64,000 bases of DNA. It comes from Leisingera daeponensis (GTDB lineage Bacteria > Pseudomonadota > Alphaproteobacteria > Rhodobacterales > Rhodobacteraceae). The stretch spans positions 744,001 to 808,000 of the forward strand of contig NZ_JAHVJA010000001.1 in assembly GCF_019801465.1 (NCBI RefSeq), given 5' to 3'. Shown one piece after another: positions 32,643 to 38,968 of the stretch (the first letter of the stretch is position 1; each line of letters opens with the position of its first letter). The translations under genes were made by a program, and so were the position numbers. The notes beneath the pieces were generated by a model. The model worked only from the letters and a program-made list of their open reading frames with translations, had not been told where the DNA came from and searched no databases.

Positions 32643-33095
32643 TCATATCGACCTCCGCAGCTCGGCAATGAGCCTCCGAATTAAGGAACAATCACTTTGG
32701 AAACACTTGCAGGCAAAGCCCTGAACGACCTTGCCAACCTTGCCGCCGATAAATGGTATGCGGGCCTTGGAGCGATCGGATTGATTGCTCTCCTGTGGGT
32801 CATGCTCAAAGGAACGCCGCATGATGATCTGCTGATCGGCTATATTTCCCTGACCATGATCGGCCTTGGTTTCGGTGAAGCTGAAACGCGCACCTTTAGG
32901 GAGCACATAGACCCGCTCGGTCGGTACAAACTCACAGGTCCGGCAAGGCGCTGGACCTTCATTGGGATCAGCCTCTATCTCGCCGGGGCAAGTGGGGCGG
33001 GTCTGGCCACACTGCGGGCAATAGACCTCAGCCGAGACGCCAGCTTGATGTAAGAAGGCCGCAAGGCCGTTTTCTGGACGGGCTTCAGCCATCAC
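32643..33095 (-). CDS. Competing antisense ORF with a zinc-ribbon-like N-terminus
   Basis: A 150-aa frame on the other strand. Its start overlaps the stop of the upstream gene by 4 nt (ATGA), in keeping with the operon. The first half has CPQCG and CRTC, a zinc-ribbon pattern, but the second half (RSFEHDPQESNQSDRSKARI) is antisense to the membrane protein gene and looks unlike a fold. Either both genes exist, or only the front of this one is translated. Kept as a low-confidence call. Confidence 0.35.
   Translation of the reverse strand: MMAEARPENGLAAFLHQAGVSAEVYCPQCGQTRPTCPGEIEADPNEGPAPCRTCEFVPTERVYVLPKGARFSFTETKADHGQGNIADQQIIMRRSFEHDPQESNQSDRSKARIPFIGGKVGKVVQGFACKCFQSDCSLIRRLIAELRRSI
32697..33053 (+). 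CDS. Phage membrane protein (TTG start)
   Basis: A 118-aa protein with membrane segments at about 22-38 (AGLGAIGLIALLWVML) and 46-60 (LLIGYISLTMIGLGFGE) and near the C-terminus (WTFIGISLYLAGASGAGLAT). The GFGE, then RTFREHIDPLGRY pattern recalls small superinfection or lysogenic-conversion membrane proteins of phages. The start is TTG at 32697 behind AAGGA. A competing minus-strand frame (32643-33095) overlaps it fully. Confidence 0.6.
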   Translation: METLAGKALNDLANLAADKWYAGLGAIGLIALLWVMLKGTPHDDLLIGYISLTMIGLGFGEAETRTFREHIDPLGRYKLTGPARRWTFIGISLYLAGASGAGLATLRAIDLSRDASLM

Positions 33096-33415
33096 GCCGC
33101 CCTCACCAACTCATCTCCGAAGAACGCAACCGCGCCCGGATCAGTCAATATGACCAGCAGCGCGATGTGGCTGGCCGGCGCGGTCACTGCGCCCCACCAG
33201 TTCAGAGCGGTCTGAAAGCTCACATCGCAAAACAGCGCAACCTCGCGCGGGCTGCGGAATCTGGATCGGAAGTAGGCCGACCACAAGTCAGGGGCAGCAG
33301 CCTTCAGCGCATAAGGGTCAATCTGATTTGACCAAGATTTTTGACCGGCTTCCGCGCCAGGCTCACCGCATGGATCATTATTGTTTACAATCAAGGTCAG
33401 GCGGGGGCGGCTCAT
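33092..33415 (-). CDS. Hypothetical phage DNA-binding-like protein
   Basis: A 107-aa protein with an HTH-like segment FRSPREVALFCDVSFQTALN at about 55-75 and an alanine-rich end (AVAFFGDELVRAA). The N-terminus is polar. It overlaps the next upstream gene by 4 nt and its own stop overlaps the start of the antisense ORF at 33095. Being second in the leftward operon from the repressor suggests a regulator of the early switch. Confidence 0.6.
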   Translation of the reverse strand: MSRPRLTLIVNNNDPCGEPGAEAGQKSWSNQIDPYALKAAAPDLWSAYFRSRFRSPREVALFCDVSFQTALNWWGAVTAPASHIALLVILTDPGAVAFFGDELVRAA

Positions 33416-33648
33416 GCGGCGTCCTTTCCTCTTGCGTCCGGGTGCCCCTTGAAAAGATGTTCAGGGACCTCAATCCCATGCTTTTCACAGTAGCTCCGAA
33501 CAGCCCAAAACCAGTGCGCGGGAAAGAGCCCCACACGTTTCGCGCGTGTCACCAACTGCACCGAGAACCCAGTTTCCTTTTGAAACTGCACCCGGTCGAC
33601 GACATCAAGAAAGTTGGCAACTGTTTCTGTTCTGCTCTCAGCAATCAT
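33412..33648 (-). CDS. Small HTH-like early phage protein
   Basis: A 78-aa protein: RVQFQKETGFSVQLVTRAKR, then GLFPAHWFWAVRSYCEKHGI. It is the first gene of the leftward operon starting opposite the repressor, the usual place of a Cro or early regulator. I see no known family match. The RBS and promoter lie in the operator region at 33649-33734. Confidence 0.6.
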   Translation of the reverse strand: MIAESRTETVANFLDVVDRVQFQKETGFSVQLVTRAKRVGLFPAHWFWAVRSYCEKHGIEVPEHLFKGHPDARGKDAA

Positions 33649-33659
33649 TTGCCAAGTAA

Positions 33660-33700
33660 CTACGCATTTTGCGTAGGAAGTAAATACGCAAATTGCTCAG
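33660..33700. promoter_or_regulatory. Two operator-like sites between the repressor and the leftward operon
   Basis: CTACGCATTTTGCGTAG at 33660-33676 is a perfect 7+3+7 palindrome, and ATACGCAAATTGCTCAG at 33684-33700 is a weaker copy. Both match the sites at 34236 and 34266. They sit in the 86-bp gap between the divergent genes at 33648 and 33735, so the repressor could control both its own promoter and the leftward one. Confidence 0.8.
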
Positions 33701-33734
33701 TGCTGCAATTCAGCTTCAACGGTAGAAACTGACC

Positions 33735-33995
33735 ATGCTTGAAGATCAAGAAGACAACATTGAAGCAGTCGCAGCCCGGCTGAAACGCGTGCGCGAAATT
33801 CTCGGACTCACTAAGAAAGAGTTCGCAGAACGCGCAGGCATGACCGAACAGACGTACGGACCGTTTGAAAATGCGCGGCGGGAACTCTCCCTAAGCGCCG
33901 CAAAAAAACTTCGAAAGTGCTATAGCTTACCGCTTGAGTTCATGTACTTTGGAAAGATCGAGGATTTGCCCACCAGGATCTCGAGGGATTTGTAA
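33735..33995 (+). CDS. Phage repressor, Cro/CI-type helix-turn-helix
   Basis: An 86-aa protein. An XRE-type HTH spans about residues 12-65 (RLKRVREILGLTKKEFAERA, GMTEQTYGPFENARRELS, SAAKKLRKCYSLPLEFMYFG). It lacks a CI-like C-terminal dimer domain, so it is a short repressor. It is flanked on both sides by CTACGC-N5-GCTTAG-type sites, which are its likely operators. It would hold the prophage silent and control the divergent early operons. Confidence 0.85.
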   Translation: MLEDQEDNIEAVAARLKRVREILGLTKKEFAERAGMTEQTYGPFENARRELSLSAAKKLRKCYSLPLEFMYFGKIEDLPTRISRDL

Positions 33996-34096
33996 TCCAG
34001 TCCTTCTGTTACGTCCGCCCAGAAGTCCAACGGCAGGCCCGACTTGGCTCGCGCCTCTTTCAACAACCACAATAACTTTTCTTCGTTCATATTCAT
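33920..34096 (-). CDS. Small hypothetical protein antisense to the repressor end
   Basis: A 58-aa helical protein, MNMNEEKLLWLLKEARAKSG then PLDFWADVTEGLDYKSLEIL. Its 3' end overlaps the last 76 nt of the repressor gene in the opposite direction. The ATG at 34096 is preferred over a longer frame to 34198. No function known; convergent transcription into the repressor gene could affect it. Confidence 0.5.
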   Translation of the reverse strand: MNMNEEKLLWLLKEARAKSGLPLDFWADVTEGLDYKSLEILVGKSSIFPKYMNSSGKL

Positions 34097-34235
34097 TTGC
34101 CTAAGTCCGCATAGATTGCGCGAAAGTCGGGGGACTTCATCAAATGAAGCCCTCGCCAGCAGGGCAGAATCCCCGACCTCAGAATCCCCCGCAGGCAATA
34201 GCCATGCACAATGGTAAACCTTGCGCTAATTCAAA

Positions 34236-34290
34236 CTACGCATATTGCTTAGTTTTACTCTTGACCTACGCGTTTTGCTTAGTTTATCGA
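34236..34290 (+). promoter_or_regulatory. Rightward early promoter with two operator-like sites
   Basis: CTACGCATATTGCTTAG (34236-34252) and CTACGCGTTTTGCTTAG (34266-34282) repeat the 17-bp site seen near 33660. TTGACC (34261-34266) and TTTATC (34283-34288) make a -35/-10 pair with 16-bp spacing, so the second site covers the promoter of the operon that starts at 34318 and runs to the integrase. Repression by the protein at 33735 is inferred. Confidence 0.75.
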
Positions 34291-34317
34291 TATCCCTATC
34301 AACCGATGGAGGATTGA

Positions 34318-34587
34318 ATGCAAGACATGAACAACACCGCCCGACAGATCGTCGGTTCACCAGAACACTACCTGGATGATACCAGCTTGTTCACCCAGGC
34401 TTGGGCCGCCATGAAGGCTGCCCGCGGCCAGGGATTTGACCCGGCCCGCCTGCGGGCAGCCCACCTGATCGACCACCCCGAACCGGCGCCGGAACCGACC
34501 GACCAAACCCTTGCGCGCGTCGGCGCCAAGGTGCGCGCGCTCATCGCGGAGAAAAACATCCCGCTGCATCGCCGCAATGCAGCCTGA
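34318..34587 (+). CDS. Hypothetical early phage protein
   Basis: An 89-aa protein, first gene of the rightward operon. The ATG follows GATGGAGGATTG (GGAGG). It is helical with DDTSLFTQAWAAMKAARGQG and ends LIAEKNIPLHRRNAA. No family is known. Being under operator control it may be a lytic-switch or host-takeover protein. A strong terminator lies 100 bp after it. Confidence 0.65.
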   Translation: MQDMNNTARQIVGSPEHYLDDTSLFTQAWAAMKAARGQGFDPARLRAAHLIDHPEPAPEPTDQTLARVGAKVRALIAEKNIPLHRRNAA

Positions 34588-34682
34588 CGCACAGACCGCA
34601 TCCGCCAACGGAGCATCGTCCGATACCGGCAAAATCGGCAGAGCGCATCCAAGGGCACCGCCCCACCCCAAATAGCCAAAAG

Positions 34683-34716
34683 CGGCGCGTGACGGAGGAT
34701 TGACGCGCCGTTTTTT
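34683..34716 (+). terminator. Intrinsic terminator in the early region
   Basis: An 8-bp stem CGGCGCGT/ACGCGCCG with a 12-nt loop is followed by TTTTTT (34711-34716). It lies between the first early gene and the rest of the operon, so antitermination or a second promoter is needed to reach the integrase. Confidence 0.8.
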
Positions 34717-34813
34717 ATTGAGGTTTCGCGCCCGTCTTGCGGCGCGGATCAGCGCGGGCGGCGCAGTCCTCCAAACAATCCGCTGCCCGCGCACCTTTCT
34801 TCTAGGACACCCT

Positions 34814-35173
34814 ATGCACAACACCAGCCCCTGCACCTCACAGGAACTCTATGCCGCTGAACGCAACATGCGCGCCCGCTGCCGGTTCGGCCAGGCGATG
34901 CTGCTGCAGGAACTCGGCGGCAAGGTCACCCCGGCCAGCACTGACGCCAGCGATCGCTTCGATTACGAAGCCACGCGCTGGCACGCTTCGCTAATGGGCG
35001 TTTGCGCCTCAGGTGATGACCTGCCCGAAACGCTGGACGCATGGATGCGAGCCGCACAAACGCGCCTCAAAAACGACAACACCCACCGCGCGACCGATGG
35101 CCGCCCGGACTGCCCGTACAACGGCGCTGCACTGCTGCCGCACGCAAACACGAGAGTTGCCGTGGCCACTTGA
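34814..35173 (+). CDS. Hypothetical early phage protein
   Basis: A 119-aa protein starting MHNTSPCTSQELYAAERNMR at 34814; an upstream in-frame start at 34700 would lie inside the terminator. Helical middle (RFGQAMLLQELGGKVTPAST), then a DCPYNGAALLPHANTR end. No known family. Confidence 0.6.
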   Translation: MHNTSPCTSQELYAAERNMRARCRFGQAMLLQELGGKVTPASTDASDRFDYEATRWHASLMGVCASGDDLPETLDAWMRAAQTRLKNDNTHRATDGRPDCPYNGAALLPHANTRVAVAT

Positions 35174-35319
35174 AACCTGCGCCTTAGCACACCGGCCGGG
35201 GGTCGCCGAAACGGCCACCGGCACTTTCCAGAAAACGAACCCCGTCAGATCCGCCGGGCGCGGCAAAGTCCACCACTCACAAACCCGCGCCGCGCCCAAC
35301 CATGCAGAAAGGCAAGCCA

Positions 35320-35598
35320 ATGCCCACGGAACAGAAACAGCGCTTTGACGATCTGCCGCCGTCTACACAGGGAGGCATCCTCTGCAATGACCCGCGGTTT
35401 CAGACCTTTGCAGCCCAACGCTGCGGCTACCCGGATAAGCAGTTCACCCAAGGCGGCGCAGCTGAATACATCCGCCAGATCTGTAAGGTAACTAGCCGCT
35501 GCGAACTGCTGCACGACCAAGCCGCCGCCGCTCGCTTCCAGGCCCTGCGTACCGAGTTCGACGCATGGACCGGCAAGCTCGCAACCCCCAACCGATGA
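35320..35598 (+). CDS. Hypothetical early phage protein
   Basis: A 92-aa protein (PTEQKQRFDDLPPSTQGGIL), with GGILCNDPRF and GGAAEYIRQI motifs and a helical end. An alternative start at 35302 adds six residues. The stop overlaps the ATG of the next gene. The sequence recalls small phage proteins with no assigned role. Confidence 0.65.
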   Translation: MPTEQKQRFDDLPPSTQGGILCNDPRFQTFAAQRCGYPDKQFTQGGAAEYIRQICKVTSRCELLHDQAAAARFQALRTEFDAWTGKLATPNR

Positions 35599-35882
35599 TC
35601 AGGACACCCATGCAGACCGCAACAGACACCGCCGCCCGTGTAGCTGGCACAGATACACAGACCGGATCAAAAGAGGTGCGCAAGCCGCTGGCAAAGGTCG
35701 AACTATTCGGCCTCAGGGCACTGTGGCTGCACTTCGCGGATGAAATGGACCTGCGCCGCCTCGCTAAGCTCCACGTCCGTATCCGGGTGAAAGAGCGCGC
35801 CCTGCACGACCTGAAAGAAGAACGCCGCCAGATCATGCGCAAATGCACCCGCCGGATGCAACGCGCCCAAGCCAAGAACTGA
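35595..35882 (+). CDS. Hypothetical basic early phage protein
   Basis: A 95-aa protein rich in Arg/Lys in its second half (LRRLAKLHVRIRVKERALHD, then ERRQIMRKCTRRMQRAQ), likely a charged helix. The ATG at 35595 overlaps the upstream stop (ATGA). It may bind nucleic acid. Function unknown. Confidence 0.6.
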   Translation: MIRTPMQTATDTAARVAGTDTQTGSKEVRKPLAKVELFGLRALWLHFADEMDLRRLAKLHVRIRVKERALHDLKEERRQIMRKCTRRMQRAQAKN

Positions 35883-35938
35883 TTTCTCTTTCTGCCTCTG
35901 GGCACCAGGGGCAGCGACGGAAACCAGGAGACAAAACC

Positions 35939-36598
35939 ATGAAATCTCTGCGAGTCCTGATCGGCTGCGAAACTTCCGGTGCGGTGCGCCGGGCCTTCCT
36001 TGATCGTGGGCATGAAGCATGGTCCTGCGACCTGCTACCCGCTGACGACAGCAGCAACCGCCATATGCAGTGCGATATCCGCGAGGTTCTGGATATGGGG
36101 TGGGACCTGCTCGCCGTGATGCACCCTCCATGCACCCGTCTATGCAACAGTGGTGTGCGCTGGCTCAGCAGCCCGCCCAAAGGGCGGACTTTGCCGGAAA
36201 TGTGGTCCGAGCTGGACGAAGGCGCCAAGCTGTTCTCCGACTGCTGGAACGCCCCGATCCCGCGCGTTGCAGTGGAAAACCCTGTGATGCACCGCCACGC
36301 GAAAGAGAGGATCGAGAACTACCAGCCCGCCGCACAGCATGTACAGCCTTGGTGGTTTGGTGATCCGGCCTTTAAGTCCACCGGCCTTTATCTGCGCGGG
36401 CTCCCGCCGCTTGAACCCACAAACCGCCTGACACCGCCCGAGAAGGGTTCCAAAGAGCATAAGCGCTGGTCAGCCATTCACCGCGCCAGCCCCGGACCCG
36501 ATCGATGGAAGCTGCGCAGCAAGACCTTCCCCGGGATAGCTGCCGCCATGGCCAACCAGTGGGGCGGCTGGGCAACCGACCAGGAGGCCGCAGCATGA
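35939..36598 (+). CDS. C5-methyltransferase-like phage protein
   Basis: A 219-aa protein like the short phage proteins annotated as DNA cytosine methyltransferases. LIGCETSGAVRRAFLDRGHE is a motif-I-like start, MHPPCTRLCNSG at 61-72 resembles the PC catalytic motif, and RVAVENPVMH an ENV-like motif. It is shorter than true C5 enzymes (about 300+ aa) and lacks a clear target-recognition region, so it may act with a host protein or on unusual substrates. It has a good ribosome site (CCAGGAGACA). Confidence 0.7.
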   Translation: MKSLRVLIGCETSGAVRRAFLDRGHEAWSCDLLPADDSSNRHMQCDIREVLDMGWDLLAVMHPPCTRLCNSGVRWLSSPPKGRTLPEMWSELDEGAKLFSDCWNAPIPRVAVENPVMHRHAKERIENYQPAAQHVQPWWFGDPAFKSTGLYLRGLPPLEPTNRLTPPEKGSKEHKRWSAIHRASPGPDRWKLRSKTFPGIAAAMANQWGGWATDQEAAA

Positions 36599-36774
36599 AG
36601 AAGCCTCACCGGAACAAAACGAACCCTTGCACCCGCATTCACGGCGAGATGGCACAGACCTGCTTTCTGATTGGCGAGGAAACGGACTTTGAGGCCCATT
36701 TCTCCTGGTCTGCGCACGTCAATCAGCTCGACGTCCATGTCACCCCCAACTGCGCGCGCAAATGTTCGCATTGA
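36595..36774 (+). CDS. Hypothetical early phage protein
   Basis: A 59-aa protein overlapping the previous gene by 4 nt. It has several Cys/His residues (NPCTRIHGEMAQTCF and TPNCARKCSH), which could bind a metal. No family is known. Confidence 0.6.
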   Translation: MKKPHRNKTNPCTRIHGEMAQTCFLIGEETDFEAHFSWSAHVNQLDVHVTPNCARKCSH

Positions 36775-36823
36775 ATGCGGAACTTATGCGCCGCGGCGAG
36801 AACTGAACCAGGAGACAGAATCC

Positions 36824-37027
36824 GTGGCTGCAGCAAACCAAATCCTAGCACGCGAAAGCACGGCAGCTAAGATGCTGGATATGCCGCTCAAGGAATTCCG
36901 CGCCCTGGTGGCAGCGGGCAGCCTGCCCAAGCCGGTCAAGATCGGCGGCAAGGTTGAGCGCTGGTCCGTGAAACAGCTTGAGGCAATCAGCTCAGGCACC
37001 ATGCTAAGCGAAGATTTCGAATGGTAA
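36824..37027 (+). CDS. Excisionase / AlpA-like DNA-binding protein
   Basis: A 67-aa winged-helix protein with a GTG start at 36824 behind CCAGGAGACAG. The AlpA/excisionase-type pattern is ARESTAAKMLDMPLKEFRAL, then GSLPKPVKIGGKVERWSV. Its last 7 nt overlap the integrase start, so it is coupled to it. It would direct excision of the prophage. Confidence 0.8.
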   Translation: MAAANQILARESTAAKMLDMPLKEFRALVAAGSLPKPVKIGGKVERWSVKQLEAISSGTMLSEDFEW

Positions 37028-38031
37028 AGAAGAACTCAAAACCCTATCTGGCCCGGATCCCGCGCAGCGGAAAGGACTACTGGTATTTTCGAAAGGGCAA
37101 AACCCTGATTCGCCTGCCCGACGATCCCGACAGCGAGGAATTTGACCGGGAATACTGGGCCATCAGGTCCGGCCAGCACAAGGCGACGGTTAAAACCACC
37201 TTTGAGGCACTGATCACAAGCTACTACCAGACGCCGCGCTTCAGGGGATTGAAGGCAAGCACCAAGGCAGAGTACCGCCGAACGCTGGAACTGCTCCGTG
37301 AAAAGAACGGGCCTAAGGACTTCACCAAACTGCGCCGCAAACACGTTATCGCAGCGCGGGACAAGTATGCAGACCAATGGCGCAAGGCGAATGCCATGGT
37401 CGAACAGTTGTCGATTCTGGCCCGTCACGCCATTGATCTGGAATGGATCACCGCCAACCCTGCCCAGGGCGTCGAAAAGCTGAAGGGCGGCAGCTATGAA
37501 GCTTGGCCGGAGACAAAGCTGGCCGCATATGAGCGCTATTGTGAACAGCACGGGCTGACGATTGAGCGCGCGATTTATGAGCTGTGCATCGGCACCGGAC
37601 AGCGCATTGGTGATGTGGTCGCCATGGAATGGGCCCACTTCCTGGGCGGCTACATGGACGTTGTGCAGGAGAAGACCGGCGCCCGGCTTTCGATCTTCTG
37701 CCCGGATCGCCTCCAGACTTTCCTGGAGCGTTTGCCGCGCAACGGAAAACACATCCTGGCAAAGAACCTGACGCAGCACATCAGCAAACGGCGCGCTCAG
37801 AGCCTTGTGGCAGAAGTCCGCAAAAAGATCGAAGCCCAGGACTTTGTTATCCACGGCTGGCGCTACTCCGCCGCGAAAGAGCTGGCAGAGGCTGGCTGCT
37901 CAGACACAGAAATCCAGTCTGTGACCGGCCACAAATCGCTAGAAATGGTCAAGAAGTACCGCCAGCAGGCAAGGCAAAAACAGCTTTCAAAGACAGCCCA
38001 GCTGCGCCGGAACAGAACAAAAACAGAATAA
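37021..38031 (+). CDS. int: Tyrosine recombinase (phage integrase)
   Basis: A 336-aa tyrosine recombinase. An N-terminal arm-binding part (about 1-60) and core-binding SAM-like domain (about 60-150) precede the catalytic domain. The active site has R195 in GTGQRIGDVV, H278-x-x-R281 in HGWRYSAA, H304 in TGHKSLEM and Y313 in MVKKYR. The gene ends 97 bp from the tRNA-Leu attachment site and is coupled to the excisionase-like gene. It catalyses insertion into, and excision from, tRNA-Leu. Confidence 0.95.
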   Translation: MVKKNSKPYLARIPRSGKDYWYFRKGKTLIRLPDDPDSEEFDREYWAIRSGQHKATVKTTFEALITSYYQTPRFRGLKASTKAEYRRTLELLREKNGPKDFTKLRRKHVIAARDKYADQWRKANAMVEQLSILARHAIDLEWITANPAQGVEKLKGGSYEAWPETKLAAYERYCEQHGLTIERAIYELCIGTGQRIGDVVAMEWAHFLGGYMDVVQEKTGARLSIFCPDRLQTFLERLPRNGKHILAKNLTQHISKRRAQSLVAEVRKKIEAQDFVIHGWRYSAAKELAEAGCSDTEIQSVTGHKSLEMVKKYRQQARQKQLSKTAQLRRNRTKTE

Positions 38032-38127
38032 GAACAGATTCCAGAGTGTAAAACAAAGTGTAAAACACTCTGGATCACAGGCGCAGCACCACCCTGCAAT
38101 TAAGCGTATTTCTCTTTACAATCAGAA

Positions 38128-38212
38128 TGGTGCGGGTGAGAGGACTTGAACCTCCACGCCTTGCGGCGCCAGAACCTAAATCTGGTGCGTCTACCAATTC
38201 CGCCACACCCGC
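38128..38212 (-). tRNA. tRNA-Leu (anticodon UAG)
   Basis: An 85-nt cloverleaf on the minus strand. The acceptor stem pairs GCGGGTG (38206-38212) with CACCCGC and ends A-CCA, which is encoded. The anticodon loop TTTAGGT lies between CCAGA and TCTGG, giving UAG, a leucine codon reader. It has a long variable arm. Its 3' half was supplied by the prophage and differs slightly from the copy left at 729-781. Confidence 0.97.
38164..38180. repeat. Right attachment core (attR)
   Basis: CGGCGCCAGAACCTAAA, identical to 765-781. It covers the anticodon-loop side of tRNA-Leu, next to the integrase gene. The two copies are 37,399 bp apart. Confidence 0.85.
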
Positions 38213-38431
38213 ACGGCACGAGGATCCGCCCCCGTGTGCGGCGCTGAATAGCAAAGCTTGGCGGGGGATGCGAGGGGAAATCGTGCGCCGGGCGCCTTTG
38301 TGCAAAACGGCAACAATCCGTCTGGAATATCGCAACAATGAGCGGGTTTTCGCGCAAAAGGGCTGGGCCTGGAATCCGGTTGTGCCGTAGTCTGGCGGAA
38401 AAAGTCTGAGGCAGACAAAGCGAGCAACAAC

Positions 38432-38959
38432 ATGAAACCGTTTGGAAATGCGGCCCTGCGCGCGCAAATGGCGATGCGCGGCCAGGCACAGCCCCGGCGG
38501 CTGTTTCAAGGCAGCCAGAATATCAGCCTCTTGCGCGGCACCATTGTGCTGACCCGCGTGGGAGAGCGCGCCGCTGAGGAAATCAAGGCCGGCGACAGCC
38601 TGATCACCCGCACCCAGGGCATGGCCCAGGTAGAGGACGTCCGCAGCCGCCGTGCAATGCTGCAGGCGGTGTGCATTGCCGCAGGCTCCTTGGGAGACAT
38701 GCGCGCTGACAGCGATCTTGTGGTTCCGTGGGACCAGCGCATCCTGGTGCGCGACTGGCGCGCCAAGGCGATGTTCGGCCAGCCGCAGGCGGTGGTGCCG
38801 GCCTATGAGCTGGTGGACGGCGAGTTCATCCGCGACCTGGGCCTGCAGATGATGGAACTGACGGTGCTGGAGTTCTCCCGCCCGCATGTGATCTATGCAG
38901 GCGGATTGGAACTGGCCGCAGCCGCCGCACCGCAGGAGGACCTGCGCCCTGCGGCCTGA
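38432..38959 (+). CDS. Hint-domain protein lacking the catalytic residues
   Basis: A 175-aa protein of the Hint_2 type, common in Rhodobacteraceae. LLRGTIVLTRVGERAAEEIK aligns with the N-block but has no Cys at the splice position. The B-block part WDQRILVRDWRAKAMFGQPQ has Q instead of the usual H. The rest (AYELVDGEFIRDL) matches the family end. Without these residues it should not self-splice and is probably a structural or secreted remnant domain. It stands alone, 220 bp from the tRNA. Confidence 0.75.
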   Translation: MKPFGNAALRAQMAMRGQAQPRRLFQGSQNISLLRGTIVLTRVGERAAEEIKAGDSLITRTQGMAQVEDVRSRRAMLQAVCIAAGSLGDMRADSDLVVPWDQRILVRDWRAKAMFGQPQAVVPAYELVDGEFIRDLGLQMMELTVLEFSRPHVIYAGGLELAAAAAPQEDLRPAA

Positions 38960-38968
38960 GCCAGGGCC

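Larger units (their letters stand above)
765..38180. mobile_element. Prophage of ~37.4 kb integrated in tRNA-Leu(UAG), with defence-like cargo
   Basis: The 17-bp sequence CGGCGCCAGAACCTAAA occurs at 765-781 inside a tRNA-Leu 3' fragment and at 38164-38180 inside the intact tRNA-Leu. A tyrosine integrase lies beside the intact tRNA. Between them are a complete lysis-tail-head-terminase set on the minus strand, a repressor with operators, and early genes. The left 7 kb carries a restriction-modification pair and a PHP-ATPase and has visibly lower G+C. The phage would be an HK97-like siphovirus. No structural gene is obviously broken, so it may be inducible; that last point is inference. Confidence 0.85.
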
